From Phymorhynchus buccinoides (taxonomy: Eukaryota; Mollusca; Gastropoda; Neogastropoda; Raphitomidae), in assembly GCA_017654935.2 (NCBI GenBank), contig CM065704.1, positions 19,795,320 through 19,859,319 on the forward strand: a stretch of 64,000 nt of DNA. Reading direction: 5' to 3'. Position 1 is the first letter of the stretch. Each line of letters opens with the position of its first letter. The position numbers and the translations under genes are program-made. Below the pieces are notes generated by a model that did not search any database, had not been told where the DNA came from, and saw only the letters and a list, made by a program, of their open reading frames with translations. Shown here piece after piece: positions 1 through 12,600 of this stretch.

Positions 1-45
1 AGTACAGTATGCATGGTACATGCGTGTGTGTTCATGTGTTCATGT

Positions 46-180
46 GTGTGTGTGTGTGTATGTGTGGGTGGGTGGGTGGGTGGGGGAATGTGGGGGGGTG
101 GGGGTGGGGGGTGGACGGGGGGGGGGGGGGTGATGTGTGTGTGTTTGTTGTACGTGTGTTGCTTGTGTGTGTATGTTGTA
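46..180. repeat. GT- and G-rich low-complexity tract
   Basis: Mixed TG dinucleotides and long G runs. No gene is seen between the window start and the first LINE remnant. Open frames here are pure Val/Cys/Gly translations of the repeat. Confidence 0.9.
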
Positions 181-243
181 GTGAATAGATACCTTTATTT
201 CATGCTTGCGAATTGTGTGGGAATGCATACTTGTATTTAGCCC

Positions 244-368
<125 letters not shown>

Positions 369-515
369 ACAGCAGTTGTTGCTGTGTATGTTCTGCTCAT
401 GTCATTGGATTTTTGTTTCATGTTTTTATTCCATTTCTGTTATATGTAATGCGCCCTGTAGCCTGCATAGTGGGATGGGCGTTATATATATATATATATA
501 TGTATTTATTTATTT

Positions 516-597
516 TAAGGTGTAGAGTGGCACATAGGTAACGCATTCGCCCCGTATACAATAAACCCGAGTTCGAACCTGGGTACAGGGATTTTTC
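516..597 (+). mobile_element. tRNA-derived SINE head (fragment)
   Basis: A box-A-like motif (TGGCACATAGGT, about 528) is followed about 45 bp later by a box-B-like motif (GAGTTCGAACC, about 569), the internal Pol III promoter arrangement of tRNA genes. There is no clean cloverleaf, and the (TC)n tract starts immediately 3', so this is read as a SINE head joined to a microsatellite rather than a functional tRNA gene. Confidence 0.5.
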
Positions 598-600
598 CTC

Positions 601-1511
<911 letters not shown>

Positions 1512-1608
<97 letters not shown>
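1512..1608. repeat. (AC)n microsatellite
   Basis: Uninterrupted AC repeat, 97 bp, directly at the truncated 5' edge of the LINE remnant. Confidence 0.97.
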
Positions 1609-1610
<2 letters not shown>

Positions 1611-1884
1611 TAACTTAAAAGGTGTGACCTTGAGCTGTTAAACAGTGCACATATCGACCATCAGTATAACTTTTATTAATAAGTAAAAACTTCCTTCTCC
1701 TGTTCTAGTAACAATTAATTGTCTTGAGAATTGTCACTCTTGGATGTATTCGTTTCTGGCAATACAATCAAACCTCTATTTTAAGACTTCTAAAAAGTCA
1801 TGAAAAATCGGTCTTAAATTGGAGGTGGTCTTATAACGGAGGTAGTTTTTGGCTCACTCGTGTTAACGAAGTGAACACGAAGTG

Positions 1885-2240
1885 ATTCAACCAGGCCATT
1901 TACACTTGCCTTTTTTTACCGGTCTCAGAGCGGTTTGAAAACGGTTCTGTGCGTTTACATTACACTTGAAACCGCTTTATTGGAAGCGATCTTGGACCTG
2001 CTAGCGACCAGGCCCGAGACCGGTTTTGGTCTGTTTGGATGCCAGACATCTCTGGAATGTGTCCTCTCCCTTACCGCTTTTTTTTTCCCTTTTCTTTTCT
2101 CTCACGAAAATGGACGACGAAACTTCAAGAGGGTGTGTTTGGAGTTCTGACGAAACAAGTTTGTTGATTGATGTGTGGTCGGATGACCAAATACAAGTCA
2201 AATTGAATGTACCGAAAAGAAACATTTTAGTTTTTTAGCA
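1885..2240 (+). pseudogene. PIF/Harbinger-like fragment with start of Myb/SANT-like ORF
   Basis: A 42-residue frame (2110-2238) begins MDDETSRGCVWSSDETSLLI and continues DVWSDDQIQVKLN. This matches the first part of the Myb/SANT-like DNA-binding domain encoded beside the transposase in PIF/Harbinger elements: a W, then an acidic ET..LI..W helix, then IQ..L. It stops at TAG where the third helix should continue, so the domain is incomplete. Upstream, GGCCATTTACACTTG (about 1897) could be the terminal repeat of such an element. No transposase is present. The assignment rests on pattern memory and is moderate. Confidence 0.4.
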
Positions 2241-2402
2241 TTGCAAAAAAATTAAAAATTAGATAAAAGAATGAAAGAGGAGCACAGCAATCTGTGGAGC
2301 ACTGTACACACCACACACTTCGCACTATGCGTGGTTGATGTTGAAAGTCTAGTGCCTGAATGTTGCACAGAAAAGATGAAGCAAACAATGACAGAAACAA
2401 CA

Positions 2403-3340
2403 AGGGCGTCGCCGAGCGGCAGACATGTCCGTCACCAGCAATGCCACGCACTTGCGACACCCCATAGAGTGTCACATCCTGACACAAAATTGGAAGGGAT
2501 TCTGTCTTCTAGTTCACGAGATACAGCTTGAAGAAGAAACATATAGCGCAAAGAAGGAAATTTCGGTTTTCAAGGTCACACTTCAAGGTCAAGGTCAGCA
2601 TGGTGATAATTTATGCTCGGATGTTTTCTTCTCTAGGGTATACAGTATCACACACAATCTGAAGCGCTTCTGTCAAGTACTAATGTGGAAAATATGGCTT
2701 AAGACCCAATGTGTAGACCCCTACCACATTCAAGGCCTACGGATCGCCCGGACCGTGACCTTGACCTTGATCGGTATGCCACCATCAGAACGGGCATACG
2801 CCAAAGTACCTTCATGCCAAATTTGAAGACTCTAACACTAACGGTGTGGGAGTTATGGCCCCTGAAAGATTTTCGGTTTTCAAGGTCGTACGCCAAGGTC
2901 AAGGTCACGACGGCAATATGGTTTGCGCGGATGCCTTCCTCTCATGGTGACACACCAGCACACACAATTTGACGTGATTCTGTCAACCCGTTCGAAAGAT
3001 ATCCTTGGGACAGACAGAAGGAGAAATAAATGACCCTCCGATTTTCAGGCTCCAGCGATCTTTTTGACCTTGACCTTGACCTTGATCGTTATGCCATCAT
3101 CAGAACGGGCATAAGCCAAACCACCTTCATACCAAGTTTCAACATCCTATGTTGATCGGTGCCCGAGATATGGCTAAAAATAGATTTTCGGTTTTCAAGG
3201 TCGTACGTCAAGGTCAAGGTCACGACGGCAAAATGGTTTGCGCCGATCTCTTCCTATTAAGGAGGCACACCTTCACACAAAATTTGACGCGATTCGGTCA
3301 AGCGGTTCGGGAGATATCCTTGGGACAGACAGGAAAAAAA
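2403..3340 (+). repeat. Family I tandem repeat, about 310-bp units rich in AGGTCA
   Basis: Begins with GTCGCCGAGCGGCAGACA (shared with 12601) and contains about three units of roughly 310 bp, marked by TTTTCGGTTTTCAAGGTC near 2562, 2872 and 3185. Each unit has CAAGGTCAAGGTCA on one side and TGACCTTGACCTTGA about 170 bp away in the other orientation. TCAAGGTCA is the consensus of FTZ-F1/ERR-type nuclear receptors. It ends near GACAGACAGG and an A-rich tail. No coding potential seen. Confidence 0.75.
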
Positions 3341-3514
3341 ACCACCAAAAAAACAAAAAAACAAAAACCAAACAAACAAACAAAAATACAAACCAGCCCA
3401 TCGCAATAGTCCGTCTTGGTGACAGACTAATGAAATCAATCGCTTTCTTCTCTGTGCACTCTCGTCAATCAGAAATCTCAATCTTTGAGCTCTTTGCCTT
3501 CTTCTCCGAGTCAA

Positions 3515-3925
3515 CCCGCTGTTGCTCAGTTGGTAAGGGTCGCTAGCTTGTAATCCGTCAGGTTTGCGAGTGCGCGGGTTCGAACCTAGCTCGGGTCACA
3601 GCAGTGGGTCCTTGGGAAAGGCACTTTACTCCCATTTCCCTCACTCCACCCAGGCGTAAATGGGTACCTGACGTAAGTTGGGGGAGAAGTCCTTCAGATG
3701 AGACTTTTCAAAAACCGAGGTCCCGTGTGCGAACGCATGCAGAAGATTTTGTGTACACGTTAAAGCCCATCTTACTATTCAGTACGAGTAGGCCGTGTGT
3801 GCCAGTGGGATGGATGACACGAGTTCACATAGCACGCATCCTGTGCGCTATTAATGGTCTGAATGAAGACCGGTGAGTGTGGGGCAGGATAAACATCCCC
3901 AACTGGAAGAAGAAGAAGAACCAGG
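3515..3925 (+). mobile_element. tRNA-derived SINE with central conserved domain
   Basis: The head (3528-3598) has a box A (TTGCTCAGTTGGT) and a perfect box B (GGGTTCGAACCT). The body from about 3605 includes TTGGGAAAGGCACTTTAC and ATGGGTACCTGACG, which resemble the shared central domain of metazoan SINE superfamilies; which superfamily is not certain. The tail is (GAA)n at about 3906-3920. About 410 bp and apparently full length. Confidence 0.7.
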
Positions 3926-4396
3926 AACACAGCGAAACCACGTGCTGCTTCTCATGCGCCCGTGATGCATTCCAGGCATTCATGTCAGGCTGCCTTTAAG
4001 GGTCATTCAGGGTTCAGTATGAGGTCAGAGTGGTTCTGTATTTCCTAGTGTAAATGCAAGGAAACCGAACGCGCCAAATACAAATTGAATCCGCATCCAG
4101 AAAGCGGTTTATATGTAAACGCCCTGTATAGTACGATAGTTGTTCGGTTGTTCGGTTGTGTGTGTGTGTGTGTGTGTGTTGCGTTTAATCTCCAAACTTT
4201 AACGTTGGCATTTTCTCGGGAAATAGAAGGCATACATTGTTCAAAATGTGCGGTCCGATTCTCGGCACGGGCACTTTTTTCTTTTTTTTTTTTAGTTGTA
4301 TCCACTAACGATAGTTTCATTTGTACCTTAACATTGTATTGGCAATCTTGTACTTTAGACACCCCCCTCAATCTTTGTTCTTGTCCCACATGTTCC
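3926..4396. other. No gene recognised
   Basis: Moderately AT-rich sequence with a short (GT)n tract at 4158-4180 and a T-rich run near 4276. Nothing further is recognised. Confidence 0.6.
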
Positions 4397-4569
4397 TGTT
4401 TGAGTGAGCCTTGAAGGCTTTGCCTCTTGTTATAGGATGAGTTCAACATCCGTTCAAAAACGAACCAGTCTTAAATGAGAGGAGGCTTTTTTAACGGAGG
4501 GTTTTAGTAATAGAGGCTTGACTGCAGTAACGATTGTTGACAAAAAGGGATACAGGAACGTTGACTTAC

Positions 4570-4773
4570 TGCTGTTCTCATCCACGACAATGATCTGGTT
4601 GTTGTTGTAGTCAAAGAACGCGTCTCTGGCCATGAAGTTGTTGTACTGCTTGATGCGGCCCCGGTTGCCGTCGTAGTCGAAGTACTCCCTGACGAACAGA
4701 GTGCGGTTCTGGTCCACCATGGAACACTCCACGTTCACCCGGAACATGTTGGACACCTTGGGCCTCGCCATCC
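4570..4773 (-). CDS. LolA-like-domain secreted protein, domain exon (partial gene)
   Basis: A 204-nt exon encodes 68 residues from GMARPKVSNMFRVNVECSM to VVDEN. The order RVNVEC, then VREYFDYDGNRG, then DAFFDYNNNQIIVVDE matches the first part of the LolA-like domain of secreted or surface proteins in invertebrates, where an acidic 'EYYDY..NRG' strand is followed by 'YDY..NQ'. Function in that family is poorly known; lipid binding is inferred from the LolA fold name only. On the minus strand the acceptor is a T-rich tract ending TTTAG before 4773, and the donor is GTAAGT just below 4570. Both boundaries are phase 1, so the exon is symmetric. It can follow the signal-peptide exon at 11680-11788 in frame. 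Downstream exons are not in the window. GC content and codon structure are clearly higher than the flanks. Confidence 0.7.
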
Positions 4774-5104
4774 CTAAAAAAAAAGAGAAAAGAAACAAGG
4801 AAAAAAGGAGGAAAGGAAGGAAAAAAGAAAAGAAAGGGCTAAAATTGAAGGCGGAAGTGGTGGTTGGTTGCATGATGAGTGAGCAAGATAGCGAAGAGCG
4901 GATAAATAATTGGGTGTGGTGTGAGAGTTACATATGTAAATTTTATGTTTCATACTTTTATTTAATATTTTTATTTTACACGGTGGAAGACAAGTTTCCA
5001 TGTGCGTTGTACAATGCCAATAGACAATAAAGAAACTTATGATACTAAGAGGTTTACGTGCCAAACGGTCCTACCAACCTTCCCGATTAATGTGGATTTA
5101 TCAT

Positions 5105-5452
5105 GCTGACGTCAACTATAAATGTTCACCCAATACATGCTGGACGCACCATGGGTATTCCTGAGGAGAGATTGATTACTGGATCGATTGACTGACTAAT
5201 GGTGTCCGGTTTGCTCCACCATGCAGCACTTCACATTCACCCGAAACACGCTGGAGACTTTGGACCTAGCCATTCCTGAGGAAGCAAGGTATCACCGGAG
5301 TTGAATGCTAAAAGGTATTATCAATACACCTGGTGAGAGCTAGAAGGCTTATGTTTTTTGTGTGTTGTTTTTACACCCACAGTTCTGACCCATCACGGAC
5401 CCCTCCACGTCCACCCACAACATGCTGGACACTTTGGGTCTCGCCAGTTCTG
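5105..5452 (-). pseudogene. Three decayed copies of the LolA exon start
   Basis: On the minus strand, 5376-5450 (LARPKVSSMLWVDVEG), 5206-5279 (MARSKVSSVFRVNVKCCM) and a more degraded copy at about 5110-5160 repeat only the first 40-75 nt of the exon at 4570-4773. Each keeps an acceptor-like CTCAG directly before the copied segment, but none keeps the rest of the exon or a donor. They lie upstream of the intact exon in the same intron. This looks like tandem duplication of the acceptor plus exon start followed by decay; alternative exon use is not supported. Confidence 0.75.
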
Positions 5453-5459
5453 AGGCCAG

Positions 5460-5808
<349 letters not shown>

Positions 5809-5809
5809 T

Positions 5810-6106
5810 CACATTCAATGTGTCCATGAAGGACTTTGACATCAATATTTCATCTTGGAAAATCTGGCCCCAACCCGACCAACATGGCGTGGTGCCATCA
5901 CCAAGGGAGCTGCCAAATTCGATGCTCGCCGAATTGAGATAGCCCAGGCACGACGAGAAACGCGAAGAAGTCGCACAAGCAGCAGCAATTCTCCACCCGT
6001 TCCCCTAACAGATCCCCTCAACTTCCTTTTCTGTCCCCACTGTCACAAAACTTTCAAGGCACGCATCGGACTCATCAGCCACTTTCGTACCCATCCCACA
6101 TCCTGA
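5810..6106 (+). pseudogene. C-terminal end of a LINE ORF with C2H2 finger
   Basis: The frame ending at 6106, with one frameshift near 5860, contains RPTWRGAITKGAAKFDARRI followed by an Arg-rich segment and a C2H2 finger, CPHCHKTFKARIGLISHFRTH minus one residue at most. This WR..V..GA..FE..R plus 'C..C.....RIGL.SH.R.H' ending is a recurrent C-terminus of animal LINE reverse transcriptase proteins. Everything upstream (endonuclease, RT) is missing; a pentanucleotide tract abuts the 5' side. The stop codon lies at the very edge of the 48-bp minisatellite, whose first unit shares CATCCCACATCCTGA with the end of this frame. Confidence 0.75.
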
Positions 6107-9100
6107 ACCCTGACGTGCTGTTTGTTGATGGGTGGTCTTCATCCCACATCCTGAACCCTGACGTATTGTTTGTTGATGGGTGGTCTTCATCCCACATCCT
6201 GAACCCTGACGTATTGTTTGTTGATGAGTGGTCTTCATCCCACATCCTGAACCCTGACGTGTTGTTTGTTGATGGGTGGTCTTCATCCCACATCCTGAAC
6301 CCTGACGTATTGTTTGTTGATGGGTGGTCTTCATCCCACATCCTGAACCCTGACGTATTGTTTGTTGATGGGTGGTCTTCATCCCACATCCTGAACCCTG
6401 ACGTATTGTTTGAACCCTGACGTGTTGTTTGTTGATGGATGGTCTTCATCCCACATCCTGAACCCTGACGTATTGTTTGTTGATGGGTGGTCTTCATCCC
6501 ACATCCTGAACCCTGACGTATTGTTTGAACCCTGACGTATTGTTTGAACCCTGACGTGTTGTTTGTTGATGGATGGTCTTCATCCCACATCCTGAACCCT
6601 GACATGTTGTTTGTTGATGGGTGGTCTTCATCCCACATCCTGAACCCTGACGTGTTGTTTGTTGATGGGTGGTCTTCATCCCACATCCTGAACCCTGACA
6701 TGTTGTTTGTTGATGGGTGGTCTTCATCCCACATCCTGAATCCTGACGTGTTGCTTGTTGATGGATGGTCTTCATACCACATACTGAACTCTGACGTGTT
6801 GTTTGTTGATGGGTGGTCTTCATCCCACATCCTGAACCCTGACATGTTGTTTGTTGATGGGTGGTCTTCATACCACATACTGAACTCTGACGTGTTGTTT
6901 GTTGATGGGTGGTCTTCATCCCACATCCTGAATCCTGACGTGTTGCTTGTTGATGGATGGTCTTCATCCCACATCCTGAACCCTGACATGTTGTTTGTTG
7001 ATGGGTGGTCTTCATCCCACATCCTGAACCCTGACGTGTTGTTTGTTGATGGGTGGTCTTCATCCCACATCCTGAACCCTGACGTGTTGTTTGTTGATGG
7101 GTGGTCTTCATCCCACATCCTGAACCCTGACGTATTGTTTGTTGATGGGTGGTCTTCATCCCACATCCTGAACCCTGACGTGTTGTTTGTTGATGGGTGG
7201 TCTTCATCCCACATCCTGAACCCTGACGTGTTGTTTGTTGATGGGTGGTCTTCATCCCACATCCTGAACCCTGACGTGTTGTTTGTTGATGGGTGGTCTT
7301 CATCCCACATCCTGAACCCTGACGTGTTGTTTGTTGATGGGTGGTCTTCATCCCACATCCTGAACCCTGACGTGTTGTTTGTTGATGGGTGGTCTTCATC
7401 CCACATCCTGAACCCTGACGTGTTGTTTGTTGATGGGTGGTCTTCATCCCACATCCTGAACCCTGACGTGTTGTTTGTTGATGGGTGGTCTTCATCCCAC
7501 ATCCTGAACCCTGACGTGTTGTTTGTTGATGGGTGGTCTTCATCCCACATCCTGAACCCTGACGTGTTGTTTGTTGATGGGTGGTCTTCATCCCACATCC
7601 TGAACCCTGACGTGTTGTTTGTTGATGGGTGGTCTTCATCCCACATCCTGAACCCTGACGTGTTGTTTGTTGATGGGTGGTCTTCATCCCACATCCTGAA
7701 CCCTGACGTGTTGTTTGTTGATGGGTGGTCTTCATCCCACATCCTGAACCCTGACGTGTTGTTTGTTGATGGGTGGTCTTCATCCCACATCCTGAACCCT
7801 GACGTGTTGTTTGTTGATGGATGGTCTTCATCCCACATCCTGAACCCTGACGTGTTGTTTGTTGATGGGTGGTCTTCATCCCACATCCTGAACCCTGACG
7901 TGTTGTTTGTTGATGGGTGGTCTTCATCCCACATCCTGAACCCTGACGTGTTGTTTGTTGATGGATGGTCTTCATCCCACATCCTGAACCCTGACGTGTT
8001 GTTTGTTGATGGGTGGTCTTCATCCCACATCCTGAACCCTGACGTGTTGTTTGTTGATGGGTGGTCTTCATCCCACATCCTGAACCCTGACGTGTTGTTT
8101 GTTGATGGGTGGTCTTCATCCCACATCCTGAACCCTGACGTGTTGTTTGTTGATGGGTGGTCTTCATCCCACATCCTGAACCCTGACGTGTTGTTTGTTG
8201 ATGGGTGGTCTTCATCCCACATCCTGAACTCTGACGTGTTGTTTGTTGATGGGTGGTCTTCATCCCACATCCTGAACTCTGACGTGTTGTTTGTTGATGG
8301 GTGGTCTTCATACCACATACTGAACTCTGACGTGTTGTTTGTTGATGGGTGGTCTTCATCCCACATCCTGAACCCTGACGTGTTGTTTGTTGATGGGTGG
8401 TCTTCATACCACATACTGAACTCTGACGTGTTGTTTGTTGATGGGTGGTCTTCATCCCACATCCTGAACCCTGACGTGTTGTTTGTTGATGGGTGGTCTT
8501 CATCCCACATCCTGAACCCTGACGTGTTGTTTGTTGATGGGTGGTCTTCATCCCACATCCTGAACCCTGACGTGTTGTTTGTTGATGGGTGGTCTTCATC
8601 CCACATCCTGAACCCTGACGTGTTGTTTGTTGATGGGTGGTCTTCATCCCACATCCTGAACCCTGACGTATTGTTTGTTGATGGGTGGTCTTCATCCCAC
8701 ATCCTGAACCCTGACGTGTTGTTTGTTGATGGGTGGTCTTCATCCCACATCCTGAACCCTGACGTGTTGTTTGTTGATGGGTGGTCTTCATCCCACATCC
8801 TGAACCCTGACGTGTTGTTTGTTGATGGGTGGTCTTCATCCCACATCCTGAACCCTGACGTGTTGTTTGTTGATGGGTGGTCTTCATCCCACATCCTGAA
8901 CCCTGACGTGTTGTTTGTTGATGGGTGGTCTTCATCCCACATCCTGAACCCTGACGTGTTGTTTGTTGATGGGTGGTCTTCATCCCACATCCTGAACCCT
9001 GACGTGTTGTTTGTTGATGGGTGGTCTTCATCCCACATCCTGAACCCTGACGTGTTGTTTGTTGATGGGTGGTCTTCATCCCACATCCTGAACCCTGACG

Positions 9101-10078
9101 TGTTGTTTGTTGATGGGTGGTCTTCATCCCACATCCTGAACCCTGACGTGTTGTTTGTTGATGGGTGGTCTTCATCCCACATCCTGAACCCTGACGTGTT
9201 GTTTGTTGATGGGTGGTCTTCATCCCACATCCTGAACCCTGACGTGTTGTTTGTTGATGGGTGGTCTTCATCCCACATCCTGAACCCTGACGTGTTGTTT
9301 GTTGATGGGTGGTCTTCATCCCACATCCTGAACCCTGACGTGTTGTTTGTTGATGGGTGGTCTTCATCCCACATCCTGAACCCTGACGTGTTGTTTGTTG
9401 ATGGGTGGTCTTCATCCCACATCCTGAACCCTGACGTGTTGTTTGTTGATGGGTGGTCTTCATCCCACATCCTGAACCCTGACGTGTTGTTTGTTGATGG
9501 GTGGTCTTCATCCCACATCCTGAACCCTGACGTGTTGTTTGTTGATGGGTGGTCTTCATCCCACATCCTGAACCCTGACGTGTTGTTTGTTGATGGGTGG
9601 TCTTCATCCCACATCCTGAACCCTGACGTGTTGTTTGTTGATGGGTGGTCTTCATCCCACATCCTGAACCCTGACGTGTTGTTTGTTGATGGGTGGTCTT
9701 CATCCCACATCCTGAACCCTGACGTGTTGTTTGTTGATGGATGGTCTTCATCCCACATCCTGAACCCTGACGTGTTGTTTGCTGTTGGATGGTCTTCATC
9801 CCACATCCTGAACTCTGACGTGTTGTTTGTTGATGGGTGGTCTTCATACCACATACTGAACTCTGACGTGTTGTTTGTTGATGGGTGGTCTTCATCCCAC
9901 ATCCTGAACCCTGACGTGTTGTTTGTTGATGGGTGGTCTTCATCCCACATCCTGAACCCTGACGTGTTGTTTGTTGATGGGTGGTCTTCATCCCACATCC
10001 TGAACCCTGACGTGTTGTTTGTTGATGAGTGGTCTTCATCCCACATCCTGAACCCTGACGTGTTGTTTGTTGATGTGT
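6107..10078. repeat. 48-bp minisatellite, about 80 units, with higher-order structure
   Basis: Head-to-tail units of 48 bp, for example starting TGAACCCTGACGTGTTGTTT and continuing GTTGATGGGTGGTCTTCATC CCACATCC. Most are identical; variants include GACGTATTG, GATGGATGG and TACCACATACTGAACTC. The last variant sits at 6775 and 6871, then 8311 and 8407, then 9847: spacings of exactly 96 and 1536 bp (2 and 32 units). Short partial units occur at 6410-6425 and 6520-6550. Because 48 is divisible by three and the unit has no stop in several frames, three frames stay open for over 3.5 kb; these are not genes. The array lies in the intron of the LolA-like gene. Confidence 0.97.
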
Positions 10079-10230
10079 GGACTTCAACCCACAGGACGGA
10101 CCAGATTGTGTTGTGTTGTATTGTATTGTTTTCTACATTGGATGCCTTCTTACTACAATTATGTCCGTAAGAACTGTAACTATCAATCAATCAATCACTG
10201 TAATCAATCAAATTATTTCATTGCCTTTAA

Positions 10231-10467
10231 CCCTTTCGCCGCCAGCCATTTTTCAGCAACAAAATACTATTACACTTAACTGGGTAGAGAAACTTTTTAT
10301 CTGTAATATTTGGAATTCCTTTGTGACATGCATAACATTGGGCCTGTCCTTACCTCACAAAATTGAGAAAACAGGGTCTTCGAATAATGGGCCCTGATTT
10401 GATGCCTTTTAGTGACATAGGTGTTTAACCATTGTGGTGCATAAATGCAACCTTGGCGGTGAAAGGG
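10231..10467. mobile_element. piggyBac-like MITE with TTAA target duplication
   Basis: The terminal inverted repeats are CCCTTTCGCCGCCA at the left and TGGCGGTGAAAGGG at the right. TTAA flanks both sides (10227-10230, 10468-10471). CCC...GGG termini with a TTAA duplication are the hallmark of piggyBac insertions. At 237 bp it has no coding capacity. A second copy lies at 57911-58119. Confidence 0.85.
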
Positions 10468-10471
10468 TTAA

Positions 10472-10768
10472 AGTATATAAATTCCGTATTGTGCATACAC
10501 ACAAGCATATAACACATAACATATATGACACATTCATTCAGTGCGTAGTCTTAGCTAATCATTGTGTAGTTAAAATAGTTTTAATTTTATTTACATTCTC
10601 GTATCTCACCACTGAACAGTACATGTTTGTATTACTATTAGCTATAGTACTAGTTACTTTCTCCTGTTATTAATCATGCATTTTAGTTTAAGTGTTATTG
10701 ACATTGTATGTTGTTATTTTGCAATGTTATTCTCTCTTTACACTTACCTTACTTCTTAAATGTTGTTG
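10472..10768. other. AT-rich DNA, no gene recognised
   Basis: No repeat family, splice-bounded frame or RNA gene was recognised. Confidence 0.6.
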
Positions 10769-11160
<392 letters not shown>

Positions 11161-11176
11161 GAATTTCATTTCACTT

Positions 11177-11359
11177 AGGCCTCATACACACTTCATGCGG
11201 AAATCCCATGCGCAATCCGTAAATAAGTGGAAGAAAGAAGGGTAAACATTTACGGATTAGGGAAAATTCGGACACGTGCGCAAATCTTTTCCCTTCCTTT
11301 TACTTATTTGCACACGGGTTTCCGCACGGAATCTCCGCATATATGTGTACATGGCCTTA
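11177..11359. mobile_element. Short MITE, about 183 bp
   Basis: The left end AGGCCTCATACACACTTCAT then GCGGA pairs with the right end (reverse complement AAGGCCATGTACACATATAT then GCGGA). Internal arms TTATTTGC/GTAAATAAG also pair. No ORF. The superfamily is not assigned. Confidence 0.6.
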
Positions 11360-11429
11360 TAATCTTTTATTTCTAATAATGTGATATTTCTTGTGTACAT
11401 TGTGTTGTGTATTGTTTAGTGACCGCAGG

Positions 11430-11458
11430 CAAAATGTCCTTGTAACCGGGATAATAAA

Positions 11459-11496
<38 letters not shown>

Positions 11497-11505
11497 CTGA
11501 TTAAT
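11430..11505 (+). mobile_element. Retroposon tail with (GATT)n
   Basis: CCGGGATAATAAA followed by eight GATT units is the usual 3' end of a LINE or SINE; the body was not identified. Confidence 0.4.
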
Positions 11506-11679
11506 CATTTGAATAAGACATGTTGGAAGGAACATTTCCTTTTCACAAATAAACATATCTAAATAATAAAATAATTATAACACATGCTAGCAACGCACAC
11601 ACAGTGTATCTCTCGTCTAAATTGGGACATTCTGAGATAATCTTAAAGATGCCAAATGCATTCAGATGCCGCATTATAC

Positions 11680-11788
11680 CTGATGACTGGGTAATGGGGG
11701 TGCACACTCCATCAATGCGTGTGGAGCTGGTTGGGCCGATTTCACACACTGCCAGCAGCAGGAGCAGCTCAACCGTCAACCTCCCCAT
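11680..11788 (-). CDS. Signal-peptide exon, probable first coding exon of the LolA-like gene
   Basis: A 109-nt exon begins at ATG (11788) and encodes MGRLTVELLLLLAVCEIG then PTSSTRIDGVCTPITQSS, 36 residues. The hydrophobic LLLLLAVC core after a basic residue is a typical cleavable signal peptide. The donor is CAG|GTATAA just below 11680, leaving phase 1, which is exactly the phase needed by the acceptor of the exon at 4773. A possible acceptor (CATTGCAG) lies 4 nt before the ATG, so the 5' UTR may be spliced or trans-spliced. A 150-bp (GA)n tract lies about 140 bp upstream. The pairing of the two exons, about 6.9 kb apart, is inferred from strand, phase and a secreted-protein architecture; a transcript would settle it. 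Confidence 0.55.
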
Positions 11789-11922
11789 TGGTCTGCAATG
11801 AGCACAAACATGTCTGTGAAAATTAATTGTGAAATTTTGGTTGCCCAGCACTTTACATCAATTAGCACTTTTTTTTATAATTTGTACTATAGTTCACCAG
11901 TCGTCGCCGTAGTTTGTCTACA

Positions 11923-12600
<678 letters not shown>

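Larger units (their letters stand above)
1851..4437 (-). mobile_element. Interspersed element, family II, with nested insertions
   Basis: On the minus strand the right end carries CAAGAGGCAAAGCCTTCAAG followed by GCTCACTC (4397-4437). The left end carries CACTTCG then ACACGAGTGAGCCA (1851-1883). The same two ends bound two other intervals (27441-28947 and 36522-38102), which defines the family. Inside this copy lie a Harbinger-like fragment, AGGTCA-rich tandem units and a SINE, so it has been invaded several times. Sequences with TAAATTGGAGG/TTAACGGAGG motifs occur just outside both ends (1766-1850 and 4461-4530) and may belong to the original target. No protein-coding capacity was recognised. 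The link between the two ends is inference. Confidence 0.4.

Noticed and set aside
3528..3600. Functional tRNA gene
   Set aside because: Box A and box B are good, but the stems do not form a convincing cloverleaf, and the sequence continues into a SINE body with a (GAA)n tail.
6107..10078. CRISPR array
   Set aside because: Repeats are head to tail without unique spacers, and the DNA is clearly eukaryotic.
6075..10190. Frames of 1371, 1208 and 1197 codons across the minisatellite, which look like large repeat proteins on both strands
   Set aside because: The 48-bp unit is a multiple of three without stops in several frames, so all stay open. There is no start context, splice support or flanking domain, and the plus-strand frame begins and ends in unrelated sequence.
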